Origin: CADCVW01 sp035644935
GTDB taxonomy: Bacteria; Pseudomonadota; Alphaproteobacteria; Sphingomonadales; Sphingomonadaceae
NCBI GenBank assembly: GCA_035644935.1
Contig: DASQNO010000015.1
Span: 1 to 57,633, forward strand
Direction of reading: 5' to 3'
DNA length: 57,633 nucleotides
The notes under the pieces are model-generated. The model was not told where the DNA came from. It made no database searches and saw only the letters and a program-made list of their open reading frames with translations. Below, piece by piece: positions 18,056 to 27,380 of this stretch. Position 1 is the stretch's first letter, and every line of letters begins with the position of its first letter. The translations under genes were made by a program, and so were the position numbers.

Positions 18056-18880
18056 ATGACGGGCCACGGGTTTGGCAGTCGGCCGCCTTCACAAGGTGGT
18101 GCCCTTATTCTCTCCCGACTTCCAAGCGGCAGCAGCGTTATCCAGGCACAGACTCCATCGTTGAAATTCGTGCTTGCGGGAGAGGAGACATACGAGATCG
18201 GCAGCCGGAAACGGTCCTTGAGAAAAGGCGAGTTCATGATGCTGGAGGCTGGCCACGAAGTTGTGGTGCGCACTTCGCGGAACGAAGAGACAGTCGGGCT
18301 GTGTGTCTACCTCGGCGCCCGAGCCGCCATCAACACACACGGTGACCTGCTGCGAGAAGCGGTGGTATTCGGCGGCGTATCGTCTCCACTCGGGAACCTT
18401 ATGCAAGGATGCGCGGTCCATCTTGCGACGCAGCCGGAGATGGGCCTGGAGCTGGCGCCCGACGTGGTGGCGAAGGTCTCTTCGGGGGCTGAAGAATTCC
18501 TCATCAGCTTGAATGAGAAGGTGGAGATGCTCGGCTACGTCAAGCGGTCGACGAGGATCGAGACGATGCGTCGCGCCGAGCGGGCACGAAGCTTCATACA
18601 TGAAAATGCTGGTTCCCCAATCGATCTCGAGGAGATTGCTAATCATGCGGCGTTGTCGCAGTTTCACCTTACCCGAAGCTTCGGAGCTGCCTTCGGGACC
18701 TCGCCTCTCGCTTACCATCGGGCGCTAAGATTGGACGCCGCTGCGGAGCGGTTGAAGCGCAGGGAGGAAACCGCGACTGAGATCGCGGAAGACCTCGGCT
18801 ATGCCTCGTTAAGCGCATTTACGCGAGCTTTCCGGCAGCGCTTCGGTGTTCCGCCAAGCCGTGTTGGGGAATTGCCATAG
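18056..18880 (+). CDS. AraC-family transcriptional regulator
   Basis: 274 residues from ATG 18056; a TTG at 18035 would add seven residues. The N-terminal half is a cupin-like sensing domain (LKFVLAGEETYEIGSRKR, then LRKGEFMMLEAGHEV). The C-terminal ~100 residues hold two helix-turn-helix units: DLEEIANHAALSQFHLTRSF and TEIAEDLGYASLSAFTRAFR, ending in RFGVPPSRVGEL. The ligand and targets are unknown; the adjacent pseudogene on the other strand is a possible former target. Confidence 0.9.
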   Translation: MTGHGFGSRPPSQGGALILSRLPSGSSVIQAQTPSLKFVLAGEETYEIGSRKRSLRKGEFMMLEAGHEVVVRTSRNEETVGLCVYLGARAAINTHGDLLREAVVFGGVSSPLGNLMQGCAVHLATQPEMGLELAPDVVAKVSSGAEEFLISLNEKVEMLGYVKRSTRIETMRRAERARSFIHENAGSPIDLEEIANHAALSQFHLTRSFGAAFGTSPLAYHRALRLDAAAERLKRREETATEIAEDLGYASLSAFTRAFRQRFGVPPSRVGELP

Positions 18881-18998
18881 TACGCTGAGCTCTTGCGGTT
18901 GCGCGCTTTTCTCCTAGACCGATGGCAGCGCCTTGCCGACGTGGGCACCGACACTTCTGTCCTGCTGCCGGCTCCTAGAGCCTGTGACGATGATGCCG

Positions 18999-20450
18999 TC
19001 AGACCGGATTGACATAATCATTGTGCTGCGGGGCGGGGCCGGGAAGGCGGGTGCGTGTCGGTAGCGTACGAACAGGCGGCGTCTCCAGCGAAGTGGCGAT
19101 CCATTCGGCGAGGACCTCCGCCACCCGCACATTGAAGGGTCCGCTTGGTGGCTCTCCCGCCGCGATGGTTCTGCGACGCAGTTCGGAGCGGTTTCCGACC
19201 AACTCCATGCCATGGTCCGTGCTTGGGATGTCCACGAAGCGACCGGTTCCCGGACGGTGGAAGTCGACGATATCGGCGATCAGACGATGGTCCTCACCGT
19301 GAAGCGCAACGACGTCGCTTTCTCCGTACATCGCGAGCACATTGCTCCGGGTATCCCTCCAAGCAGCTACCAATGGCAGGTGCGCGATGTCCTGATTGAA
19401 TACGTAGCTACGGCCGTAGGTGCGGGTCTTGCCATCCCACGAGAACACGTTCCGCAGCGCCTCGGCATATGCCGGCTTTGCAGCCACGATCTGGGCCGGC
19501 CGACTGCCGCTCGAAGTAGAAGCGATGCATAAGCTCGCGGTTCTGCTCTGCGGTTGTGACCGAGGCTCCGGGATGGTCACCCGAAAACAGGAAAGTTTGA
19601 TACGCGTCCACCTCGTGGTGGTAATCGGCCCAGTTTCGGAACACCGTTCCAAAGGCGGCGACGCCCCGCGGCGGAACCTTTGAAGCCAGCAACGGTGCTT
19701 GCATGCCTCCAAGCGAGTGGCCAAACATGAAAATCCTATCCGGCGCCACGCCGCGGACCTTGATGAGGTGCTCGTAGGCTGCCCCGAACGCGGCAAGTTC
19801 ATTAGCGAAATTGATATCTACACACTGCGAACCGCCTTCGCTGTCACCCATTCCGGGCTTCTCCACACGGTAGTAGGCTACACCTCGGGCAAGCATGGCG
19901 GCCCCAAGCTGCCGATAGGGGTGATCAGGATCGCTTGGCTCAATGGAAGCGCAGGAATAACCCTGCAGGAGGAAAAGCACCGGCGGGTCCTTAATGCCGG
20001 TTGGGGTCACGAGGATGTCGCGCAGCCGACCGCCCGAGAATGGCACTCCCCATAGCTTGCGGTCGCCTGCGGGTAGGTTTCACGAGGGCGTCCCAAGGCT
20101 TTGCCTCGTATGTTCATCTCCCGGGCGCCTCGGCGAATTCTCAGTCTCACGTCATTGCCGTCGCGGAGCGTGGCAGCGTACGCAACAACATCGGCTGACG
20201 AACTGACAGGCTTGCCACCAGCAGCCAGGATCACGTCCCCGGCCCTAACGCCCAAACGATCGGCCGTGTGCCCCGGTACGACGGCATCTATGACCACGGC
20301 GCCTGCAGAGGCCGCCTGGTTCGGAGTCATGCGAAGACCCAGAAGTGCTTTCCTCGTCAATTCGGCTGCAGCAGCGCCACTAGACGTGAATAAGAGCACG
20401 CCGAGCGTGATGCTCCAGCTAGCTTTGAATGTACGACCGGTGGTTTTCAT
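18999..20450 (-). pseudogene. PDZ domain-alpha/beta hydrolase protein with two frameshifts
   Basis: From ATG 20450 there is a signal-like N-terminus and a PDZ domain (ALLGLRMTPNQAA, VVPGHTADRLGVRAGDVILAAGG). The frame then shifts at about 20045 into an alpha/beta hydrolase (VLFLLQGYSCASIE; nucleophile elbow GHSLGG), which itself runs off frame at about 19500. A third frame carries the C-terminal half (YGRSYVFNQDIAHLPLVAAW, MYGESDVVAL, and a catalytic-histidine region STDHGMELV). The three pieces join in the right order with no missing domain, so this was one exported hydrolase, now broken by two single-base changes (or sequencing errors). Confidence 0.8.
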
Positions 20451-20681
20451 AATGCTGCGTAGCAGCGGCAGTTCGGGCCTAGTTGCCATCTTTTGCTTAT
20501 TTCGCTCGAATGATCAGAGCCGGACCAAGGTCTGACACGATTCAAACAGGCACCGGAGGACAGCGCATTGTAAAGGGAAGCCGGTGGGACTCGCAGAGAA
20601 TGAGCAATTTATGATCACTCGCTACGGTGCTCTTCCGGTTAGTGCCATCGTTACGCAGCGTACCTATCAAGGTCATGCTTT

Positions 20682-22249
20682 ATGAGAAGGATCTCTCGGG
20701 TAGGATACGCAGCAGTATTGCTTGCGGCGATGACGCAGCCAGCGGTGGTGGTTGGGAATGCCGTGGCTCCGCAAGCCGCGACCATCTCTAGACTGAAACC
20801 GGTCTTGCGCTTTGATCCCGTGACCTTCGACGCGTATGTCGAGAGCGCGCGGGCGCAATGGGGAGTGCCTGGTCTTGCAATCGCAGCGGTGCGCGGCGAC
20901 CAGATCCTCTTTATGGACGCTTACGGCGTACGTCAGCTTGGTAAACCACAAAAGGTGGATACGCGGACGCTATTCAACGTCGGCTCCGTCACCAAAAGCT
21001 CCACGGCGGCGATGCTGGGTACCTTGGCGGCAGAGAAGAAGCTAGCAATGACCGATCGGGTGGGAACCTACGTTCCTGGACTGATCGCGGGCGAGTACGC
21101 GGACGAGATCACGGTCGCAGACCTCCTTTCCCATCGCTCGGGGCTCGGGGCCGCCAATTACTCGATCATGGGGGACATTTCCCGCGAGGAGATGGTGCAG
21201 CGCCTGCGACATCTGCCACGGGCGGCGCCGATCAGGACGAGCTTCGTGTACAACAATTTTGGCTACGTGGCTGCCGCGGCCGTGGCGGAGAAGGTGACCG
21301 GATCTACCTGGGCCACTTAATCTCGGAGCGCTTGTTCAAGCCTGCTGGAATGGCTGACGCCGTCACCAGCGTCGCTAACGAGATGAAAGTGGCCAACCGT
21401 GCTTCGGCGCATGGCGAGATCGCAAAGCGCGCTGCCGTGATCACTCCCACACCGCTACGCATGGTCGGCCCAGCTGGCACGATCCGGCTAAGCATCGAAG
21501 ACATGGCCAAGAGGGTGCAACTGCACCTCAACGAAGGAAAAGTGGGCGACCGGGAAGTGCTCACTCCGCAGACTGTGCGGATGATGCAATCGCCGCACTT
21601 CTCAATTCCCTTCGGGCAGCGAACGAGGGCGCTGTGGCCCAGCATGAACTACTACGCCTACGGGCTTGGCTGGTTCATGCGTGACTATCGGGGTGTTAAG
21701 CTGCTTGAGCATGGCGGCAACACGACCGGTTATAGCGCGCATGCCGCATTCGTGCCCGAACTGGATTTTGGCGTTGTGGTTCTTTCCAATCTCGCCAACT
21801 CGCCACTGCCGACTGCGCTCCTCTATCGGGCGTTGGACCTGGCGCTTGGCGATCCGGTTCGCGACTGGAGCGGAGAGCTTCTAGCCGCCAAAGCGGCTGA
21901 GCCAAAGAAGTCGGCCGCCCCTGCGGCCGCGGCGGTGCAGCCGGCACTGCCGCTTGAACGATACGTCGGCACCTATCGCAGCCCGCTGTACGGGGAGTTG
22001 CGCGTAACACGCAAAGGCGACAAGCTGACGCTAATCTTGACCGACCAGCTAACGGGCGAGATAACGGCTCAGGCGGAAAACAGCTTCCTTGCGAAATGGC
22101 GCGATCCATATTTCGCCGCTGTTGGATCAGGCGGACCTTTCGTGTTCGAGCCCGACAGCAACGGTCAGGTGCAAGCAGTTCGTTTCGAAATACCTGGTGA
22201 GATGGTGGCCTATAATCGAGTGCCAAGTTCCACGCAGGGAACCGAGTAG
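20682..22249 (+). pseudogene. Serine beta-lactamase-fold hydrolase (class C/esterase type), frameshifted
   Basis: From ATG 20682 there is a signal peptide and then the beta-lactamase/transpeptidase fold with the catalytic S-x-x-K in NVGSVTKSS and the Y-x-N in FVYNNFGY. At about 21305 the frame shifts by one base: VTGSTWAT-stop against YLGHLISERLFKPAGM in the next frame. The rest is intact, with HGG in LEHGGNTTGYSAH and a C-terminal lipocalin-like domain (YVGTYRSPLYGELRV). All catalytic motifs are present but divided between two frames. Homologues are usually periplasmic peptidases or esterases. Confidence 0.85.
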
Positions 22250-22622
22250 GGACCAGTTGTTTGCGCGACGAAGCGGGATAGAGCCTGGATGGTATCTCGT
22301 GATCAGGTAAGCGTCTTCGTTCACGAGGCGCAGGCGATGGTAAGATCGACTAAAGTTAAAGATCTCTTCCGCGCGATGCAGAGAGGTCCGCGCTACGCTT
22401 TTGCCAAGGGCGATCGCGGCCAGGCCGAGAACCTGATGTTCATCGAAGCGCAGCTTGCGGAGATCCGGCCGGGCTTGCCCTGCACGACAGGAAGCCGCCG
22501 GCGCCACCACCTCAGAATCCCTGTCAGCCGGGGCGGTGGTGTGCGCCGCGAGATCGTCAAGCAGCACACCGGGCGTGGCAGTCGGGACCTGACCGCCGGT
22601 CAGCAGGGAAGCGACCGCGCGC
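22250..22622. other. 373 bp without a recognised gene
   Basis: Open frames on both strands (22289-22645 plus, 22127-22567 minus) show no recognisable domain. I see no RNA gene here. Confidence 0.35.
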
Positions 22623-22874
22623 TTAACCCTCCGCCTCGCGCGTGATGACCGCTTCGCCGCCGACGCAGGCCGAGAGTTTGCCCAGCCAGCTGAGGACCAG
22701 GATCGCCAGAACGGTTGCGAGGACCGCGTAGGTGTAGAGGCCGGCGAGGCTGTCGCCGAGGCCGAGCAGTACGAGCGTCGCCTTCATGGCCTCGTTCTAG
22801 GCGAGCGCGGCAACGAGGCCGAACGAGGCGGAGGCCAAGGCGATCATGGTCTGGATGAAAGCGCGGTGGTTCAT
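22623..22874 (-). pseudogene. DUF5654-like small membrane protein with in-frame TAG
   Basis: Reading from ATG 22874 gives MNHRAFIQTMIALASASFGL, VAALA, then TAG at 22797-22799, then NEAMKATLVLLGLGDS and YTYAVLATVLAILVLSW, ending at TAA 22623-22625. The pattern of two membrane helices around L-A-W-N-E-A resembles DUF5654-type proteins, and the stop replaces the expected Trp (TGG to TAG). Apart from this codon the frame is complete, so it is a recent nonsense mutation or a sequencing error. Confidence 0.65.
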
Positions 22875-22996
22875 GGCGAGTCCCGTGTTGAGCCGGGGCT
22901 TGCTACCAAATGGCCGGAGTGCGTCAACTTCCCGCCGGCCGCGCGGGAACGGCTTGCGCCGCGCGGCCGTTCGTCCGGGCGAAGGAGTTTTCGTCC

Positions 22997-23671
22997 GTGA
23001 AGCCGATCACCGAAGAACATCTCGGCCTGTTTCGACGGCACATGACCGAGGTCGTGGATATGCATTTCGAACTGGCGAGCGAGGAGATCGGCAAGCCGGC
23101 GCCGGGCGCCGCGTTGCGCCGCGCGCTGCTCGACGTGCCGCGACACCTGTTCGTGGCACCCCAGCTGATGGGCGTGGCGTATCAGGACATGCCGCTTCCT
23201 ATAGGGTTCGACAAGACGGTGTCGCAGCCGTTCATCGGCGCTCTGATGATCGACCTGCTCGACATCGAGCCGGGAACGCGCGTTCTCGAGATCGGCACGG
23301 GCCTCGGCTACCAGGCGGCGCTGCTGTCCGAGATGGGGGCGCGGGTGTGGAGCATCGATGTCGTCGAGGAATTCGTCGAAGGCGCGAGCGCGCGGCTGGC
23401 GGCGCTGGACTACGACGTGGCGGTGCGGGTCGGCGACGGGTCCCGGGGATGGGCCGAGCATGCACCGTTCGACGCCATTCTGATCACCGCCGCCGCGCCC
23501 GCGCCGCCGCCGGCGCTGCTCGACCAGCTGAAAGCCGGCGGGCGCATGGTGATCCCCGTCGGCGGCAAGGAGGCGCAGCAATTGAGCCTGATCGAAAAGC
23601 GGCTGGATGGGGAGCTGATGGTGCGCGAGATCATGCCCGCGCATTTCACGCAGTTGGAGATCGGAGCGTGA
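22997..23671 (+). CDS. pcm: Protein-L-isoaspartate O-methyltransferase
   Basis: 225 residues from GTG 22997, a normal length for the family; an ATG at 23042 is an alternative. The SAM-binding motif I, VLEIGTGLGYQAALL, is clear, preceded by the substrate-site segment YQDMPLPIGFDKTVSQPF and followed by FDAILITAAAP and GGRMVIPVG. The enzyme methylates isoaspartyl residues in damaged proteins for repair, in the cytoplasm. The stop overlaps the GTG start of the following SGNH hydrolase, so the two are probably co-translated. Confidence 0.9.
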   Translation: MKPITEEHLGLFRRHMTEVVDMHFELASEEIGKPAPGAALRRALLDVPRHLFVAPQLMGVAYQDMPLPIGFDKTVSQPFIGALMIDLLDIEPGTRVLEIGTGLGYQAALLSEMGARVWSIDVVEEFVEGASARLAALDYDVAVRVGDGSRGWAEHAPFDAILITAAAPAPPPALLDQLKAGGRMVIPVGGKEAQQLSLIEKRLDGELMVREIMPAHFTQLEIGA

Positions 23672-24318
23672 GCGGCGCGGGCGACGCGTCGCGGCACGTC
23701 GTCCTGCTGGGCGATTCCATCTTCGACAACGCGGCCTATGTGCCGGGCGGTCCCGATGTCGTGCGGCAATTGCGGAGACGGCTCGGCGCCGGGTCGCGGG
23801 CGAGCCTGCTGGCGGTCGACCGGGCCGTGGTGGACGGCATTCGCCGGCAGCTCGACCGCCTGCCCGCCGACGCGACGCATCTGGTGGTCAGCGCCGGCGG
23901 CAACGATGCGCTGGGCGCGTCGGGGGTGCTGCGCGAAGGCGTGCGGAGCGTCGCGGAGGCGGTGGGGCGGCTCGGCGGCGTCGCCGAGGCGTTCGGGCGC
24001 GGGTATGGCGACATGCTGGACCAGGTGCTGGCGCGCGGGCTGCCCACGGCGGTGTGCACGATCTACGACGCCAATTACCCCGAGCCGGAGCGGGGGGTCA
24101 TCGTCGCGGCGCTGAGCCTGTTCAACGATGCGATCACGCGCGCTGCGTTCGCGCGGGGGCTGCCGCTTATCGACTTGCGGCTGATCTGCAGCGAGGCGGG
24201 GGACTACGCCAATCCGATCGAGCCGTCGGTACAGGGCGGGGCCAAGATCGCGGGCGCGATCGCGCGGCTTGCCGCCGTTGAGATTTGGGGCGGAGACTCG
24301 CGGGTGATCGCGCGCTAG
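23668..24318 (+). CDS. SGNH/GDSL-type hydrolase
   Basis: 216 residues from GTG 23668, overlapping the pcm stop by four bases. Block I with the catalytic serine is HVVLLGDSIFDN, the oxyanion block is HLVVSAGGNDALG, and a C-terminal region (ANPIEPSVQGGAKIA) takes the place of the usual D-x-x-H, in which a clear His is not seen. No signal peptide. The family hydrolyses esters; substrate unknown. The missing His makes catalysis less certain. The gene ends tail to tail with the next one, overlapping by four bases. Confidence 0.8.
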   Translation: MSGAGDASRHVVLLGDSIFDNAAYVPGGPDVVRQLRRRLGAGSRASLLAVDRAVVDGIRRQLDRLPADATHLVVSAGGNDALGASGVLREGVRSVAEAVGRLGGVAEAFGRGYGDMLDQVLARGLPTAVCTIYDANYPEPERGVIVAALSLFNDAITRAAFARGLPLIDLRLICSEAGDYANPIEPSVQGGAKIAGAIARLAAVEIWGGDSRVIAR

Positions 24319-25682
24319 CGAAGCGGCGTCAGCGCGCGTGTGCGGTCCATGTGGATGACGGCGTCGAACTGCCGGGCGAGGCGGGTGCGCATGTAGTGGC
24401 TCTGCGCCTCGCTGTTGCGGGCGTAGATGACGCCGATCTCGCGCTTGGGACGCTCGCCGCCCAGCGCCTGGGCCTGGGGCGAGCCCTTCGGCAGGAGGAG
24501 CAGCGCGTCGCGTAGCCCCGCCTGGTGGAACAGTGCGGCGTAGCTGCCGGGCATGGCGGGGTGGAGCGTGTGCGTGCGGTGCGGGCCGTCCCAGCGGTCG
24601 GCGGCGATCACCGTGCCGTCGAACGTCGTGAAGCCCAGCAGGAACGTCGCCGCGCCGAAGCGTTCGCGCATTAATTGTCCCAGGTTCAGTTCGCCCCGTA
24701 GAGGCATGTCGGTGGCGCGGGCATCGCCGATGTGGCTATTGTGCGCCCACACCACGACCTTGCCGGGCGTGCCGGGCGTGCCAGACAGGGCGGCGGCGTG
24801 GTCCGCGACCTCCGCCACTGTGTCCGCCATGAGGCGGTCGCGGACGTTCCACGACAGCGTGCCGGCGAAGGACGCGCGGTTGTACGCCTCCGCGCCGACG
24901 ACCGAGGCGGCGCTGCGGAGGGCGGAGAACAGGGATTCGGCGGCGACCGGGTCGGCCGGGCGGGGACGCGCGCGTACGTCGGCCAGGACGGCGACGGCCT
25001 GCCGCTCGCACGATTGGCGCGGGCGGCGCGTCGCCTCGCCATAAAGCGCGGGATCGGGACGATAGGGCGCGAAGCAGCGGTAGTTCGCGCGGGCGCGGGC
25101 GGCGGCTTGCTTGTCGACGCCTTCCAGATAGGCGACGACCGCCTCGGCGGCGCCGAACAGGTTGTAAACGTCCATACCGTAGACGCCGACACGCTGCGCG
25201 GGCGGGAGCGCGGCGTTGTGCGTGCGGAGAGTCTCGACGAAGTCCCGGAACTCGGCGTTGCGCCACATCCAGCGCGGGAAGTCGGCGAAGTCGCCCAGTG
25301 CCGCTTCCGCGCTGCGGTCCGTGCCCAGCCCGCGGACGTAGCGGTTGACGCGGCCGGTGTCTGGCCAGTCGCCCTCGATGACGACGGCGCGAAAGCCGCG
25401 GTCGCGCACGAGGCGCGTACTGATGCGCGCGCGTTCGCGGTAGAATTCGTGGGTGCCGTGCGTAGCTTCGCCGAGCAGCACGAAGCGCGCGTCCCCGATC
25501 GCGGCGAGCAGGGGGTCATAGTCGGATGGTGCGCCTGCGATGGGTCGGGCGGCCTGGGCGATCGCGGTGGCGTCGGCGGCGGCGGGCGAACGCACCGACT
25601 GCGCATCGCCCGGCGAACAGGCCGCGAGCAGCGCGGCCGCGGCGAGCATCAGTTTTCCGGAGGCGCGGCGGGCGGTCATCAC
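24315..25682 (-). CDS. Erythromycin esterase-family lipoprotein
   Basis: 455 residues. The N-terminus has a lipoprotein signal with lipobox LLAAC. The EreA/ChaN-like fold is recognisable from VLLGEATHGTHEFYRERARI, VVIEGDWPDT, YGMDVYNLF, VVVWAHNSHIGDAR and FLLGFTTFDG, which carry the His and Glu residues of the family's active site. Length is typical. Members include macrolide esterases, but most environmental homologues have unknown hydrolase roles and this gene alone does not show macrolide resistance. Anchoring in the envelope is inferred from the lipobox. Confidence 0.88.
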   Translation of the reverse strand: MMTARRASGKLMLAAAALLAACSPGDAQSVRSPAAADATAIAQAARPIAGAPSDYDPLLAAIGDARFVLLGEATHGTHEFYRERARISTRLVRDRGFRAVVIEGDWPDTGRVNRYVRGLGTDRSAEAALGDFADFPRWMWRNAEFRDFVETLRTHNAALPPAQRVGVYGMDVYNLFGAAEAVVAYLEGVDKQAAARARANYRCFAPYRPDPALYGEATRRPRQSCERQAVAVLADVRARPRPADPVAAESLFSALRSAASVVGAEAYNRASFAGTLSWNVRDRLMADTVAEVADHAAALSGTPGTPGKVVVWAHNSHIGDARATDMPLRGELNLGQLMRERFGAATFLLGFTTFDGTVIAADRWDGPHRTHTLHPAMPGSYAALFHQAGLRDALLLLPKGSPQAQALGGERPKREIGVIYARNSEAQSHYMRTRLARQFDAVIHMDRTRALTPLR

Positions 25683-25732
25683 GGCGGAGAAGACGAGCGG
25701 AGCGCCGGCCCGTTCCCGGCAAAGTCCCTAAT

Positions 25733-26263
25733 CTAAATAAGGAGATAGGCCGGGGGGACGTGGTCGGTAAGCCAGACGCCGTTGGCGCTGCGGAAGAAGG
25801 GACGGTCGCGCATGTCGCCGCTGCGGATCGTGAGCACGACGGTTGCGCCGGGCCTGCGGTCCCCGACCTGGGTGGCGGTCGCCACGTCGGCGCTGAGGTG
25901 GACGTGGGTTCGTCGGCCCCGGAGCAGGCCGTCGCGCCGGATGGCGGGAAGCAGCGCCGCCTTGGTGCCGTGATAGAGGAGGGGCGGCGGCACGGCGGGA
26001 TCGAGGCCGAGGTCGACGGCGACGCTGTGCCCCTGGTTCGCGCGGATCATCGATCCGTCGGGGCTGAACGCAAAGCGCTGCTTGTCGTTGGCGTGGACGA
26101 GCCGCGCCAGATCGGCGCCGTCGAACGGCCCGAAGCGGCGGGCGACCGCCGCCAGCACGTCGTGGACGGGAGCCCAGCCCTGCGGGTCGAGCGCCAGGCC
26201 CGGGGCGGGGGGATCGTGGCGCAGGATACGGGCGAGATATTTGCTGACGCGGACCGGGTTCAC
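25733..26263 (-). CDS. kptA: RNA 2'-phosphotransferase (Tpt1/KptA family)
   Basis: 176 residues. N-terminal winged-helix lobe with SKYLARILRHDP, then SPDGSMIRANQGHSVAVDLG and the NAD-binding lobe YHGTKAALLPAIRRDGL, HVHLSADV. The conserved Arg-His-Arg-Arg set of the family (LRH, RANQGH) is present. KptA moves an RNA 2'-phosphate to NAD+, releasing nicotinamide and ADP-ribose 1''-2'' cyclic phosphate; its natural substrate in bacteria is not settled. It starts only 5 bases after the GNAT gene and is the last gene of a four-gene minus-strand operon. Confidence 0.93.
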   Translation of the reverse strand: MNPVRVSKYLARILRHDPPAPGLALDPQGWAPVHDVLAAVARRFGPFDGADLARLVHANDKQRFAFSPDGSMIRANQGHSVAVDLGLDPAVPPPLLYHGTKAALLPAIRRDGLLRGRRTHVHLSADVATATQVGDRRPGATVVLTIRSGDMRDRPFFRSANGVWLTDHVPPAYLLI

Positions 26264-26268
26264 GGGCG

Positions 26269-26709
26269 TCAGGCGAAGCGCTTCTTCAGGAAGTGCCGCG
26301 CGCCGCCGGGCGGGAAGTCATCTATCGTGCCGACGAGTTCGTAGCCGAGCTTTTCGTAAAAGCCGCGCGCCTGGAAGCTGTACGTGTCGAGCGAGGCGCC
26401 GATGCATCCGCGGGCGGCAGCGACCGCTTCTGCGCGGGCCATCACGGCTTGCCCGAGCGATGCGCCGCGCATCGCGTGGGGTACGAACAGCAGGTCGATG
26501 CGCAGCCAGTGGAAAAGCGTAGTGCCCCACAGGCCGCCAACGGTCCCACCCGCATCGTCCCTGATCAGGACAGCGAGCGGACCGGTGGCGCCAAGGTCGA
26601 CATGCGCGCGGTTGAAGGCCGCGAGCCCCGAAACGATCGCGGCGCGATCCGCATCGGTCGGCGCATCGGGCACGACGAGCCGGCTTGCGTGGTTCAGACC
26701 GCGACCCAC
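26269..26709 (-). CDS. GNAT-family N-acetyltransferase
   Basis: 146 residues from GTG 26709, chosen because sequence upstream is the shadow of the previous gene and this start gives a 16-base overlap with it. The acetyl-CoA fold is visible: GGLWGTTLFHWLRIDLLFV, then MRGASLGQAVMARAEAVAA (pyrophosphate loop) and the C-terminal ARGFYEKLGYELVG. The acceptor is unknown. It lies in the same operon as the ATP-grasp/decarboxylase fusion, the transglutaminase-like protein and kptA, so it may modify a product or intermediate of that pathway (inference). Confidence 0.85.
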   Translation of the reverse strand: MGRGLNHASRLVVPDAPTDADRAAIVSGLAAFNRAHVDLGATGPLAVLIRDDAGGTVGGLWGTTLFHWLRIDLLFVPHAMRGASLGQAVMARAEAVAAARGCIGASLDTYSFQARGFYEKLGYELVGTIDDFPPGGARHFLKKRFA

Positions 26710-27380
26710 TGGTTGAGCTTGATGCGGCGCTCGCCCCAGCGCAGCCCGTCCGAGAAGCCTTCGAGGTCGGCCTCGATCCGGATGGCGGCGAGGCTGCCGT
26801 AGCCGGCGTCGCCGCGCGGATTGATCCACCAGCCGGCGGACCCGTCCCACAGCTTCACTTCATCCTCGCCCACCATCACGGCATTGCCTTCGTGGTAGAT
26901 GGCGTCGCCGTCCAGCCAGTGGTCGGACACACCTTCCTTGCCCCAGTTCTCACGCCACGACGCGGCCGAGTCGGCGCTGTAGCGTTGAATGAACTGGGCC
27001 CGGAAGGCGCGCACGCCGCGAGCGATGAACGCCTCGTGCGCAATCGCCGCGTGGACGCCGCAATCGACGATCGGCGCGTCTACCGCCTCGCACCAGTGGA
27101 TCGGCCACGCAGACGGGCCCCAGGCCATATGCTCGCGCATCCAGCGCGGACCGGACAGCTTATCGCCGCCGTTCAGCTGCGCGAAGTCGAACGCGACGAG
27201 CCATTCGTGCGCAATGTCGCAGCAGGCCTCACCATGATGCGAGATCAAGCTGTTGGGGAAATGCTGCCACTTGCCGCCGGGCGAGGCCGCGGGCGCGGCG
27301 AGGTCGACCTTGTCGCCGCAATGACCGTCAGTCGTTTGGGCAACGGTGGGAGCTTCGGGCTTACCCTCGACCAAATACAT
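26694..27380 (-). CDS. Uncharacterised protein with transglutaminase-like Cys-His-Asp pattern
   Basis: 228 residues from ATG 27380; an earlier ATG at 27410 overlaps the upstream gene further. No named family is recognised. The pattern IVDCGVHAAIAHEAFIARGV (Cys at about 107) resembles the catalytic-cysteine helix of transglutaminase-like enzymes. It is followed by YHEGNAVMVGEDEVKLWDGS, where a His at about 163 and an Asp at about 179 would complete a triad. Such folds act as amidases, peptidases or amide-forming enzymes. The gene overlaps the end of the ATP-grasp/decarboxylase fusion by 20 bases, which argues for coupled expression and a shared pathway. The fold call is inference. Confidence 0.6.
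   Translation of the reverse strand: MYLVEGKPEAPTVAQTTDGHCGDKVDLAAPAASPGGKWQHFPNSLISHHGEACCDIAHEWLVAFDFAQLNGGDKLSGPRWMREHMAWGPSAWPIHWCEAVDAPIVDCGVHAAIAHEAFIARGVRAFRAQFIQRYSADSAASWRENWGKEGVSDHWLDGDAIYHEGNAVMVGEDEVKLWDGSAGWWINPRGDAGYGSLAAIRIEADLEGFSDGLRWGERRIKLNQWVAV

Noticed and set aside
24315..25682. Macrolide resistance gene
   Set aside because: The family match is only at superfamily level and most such envelope homologues are not shown to confer resistance.
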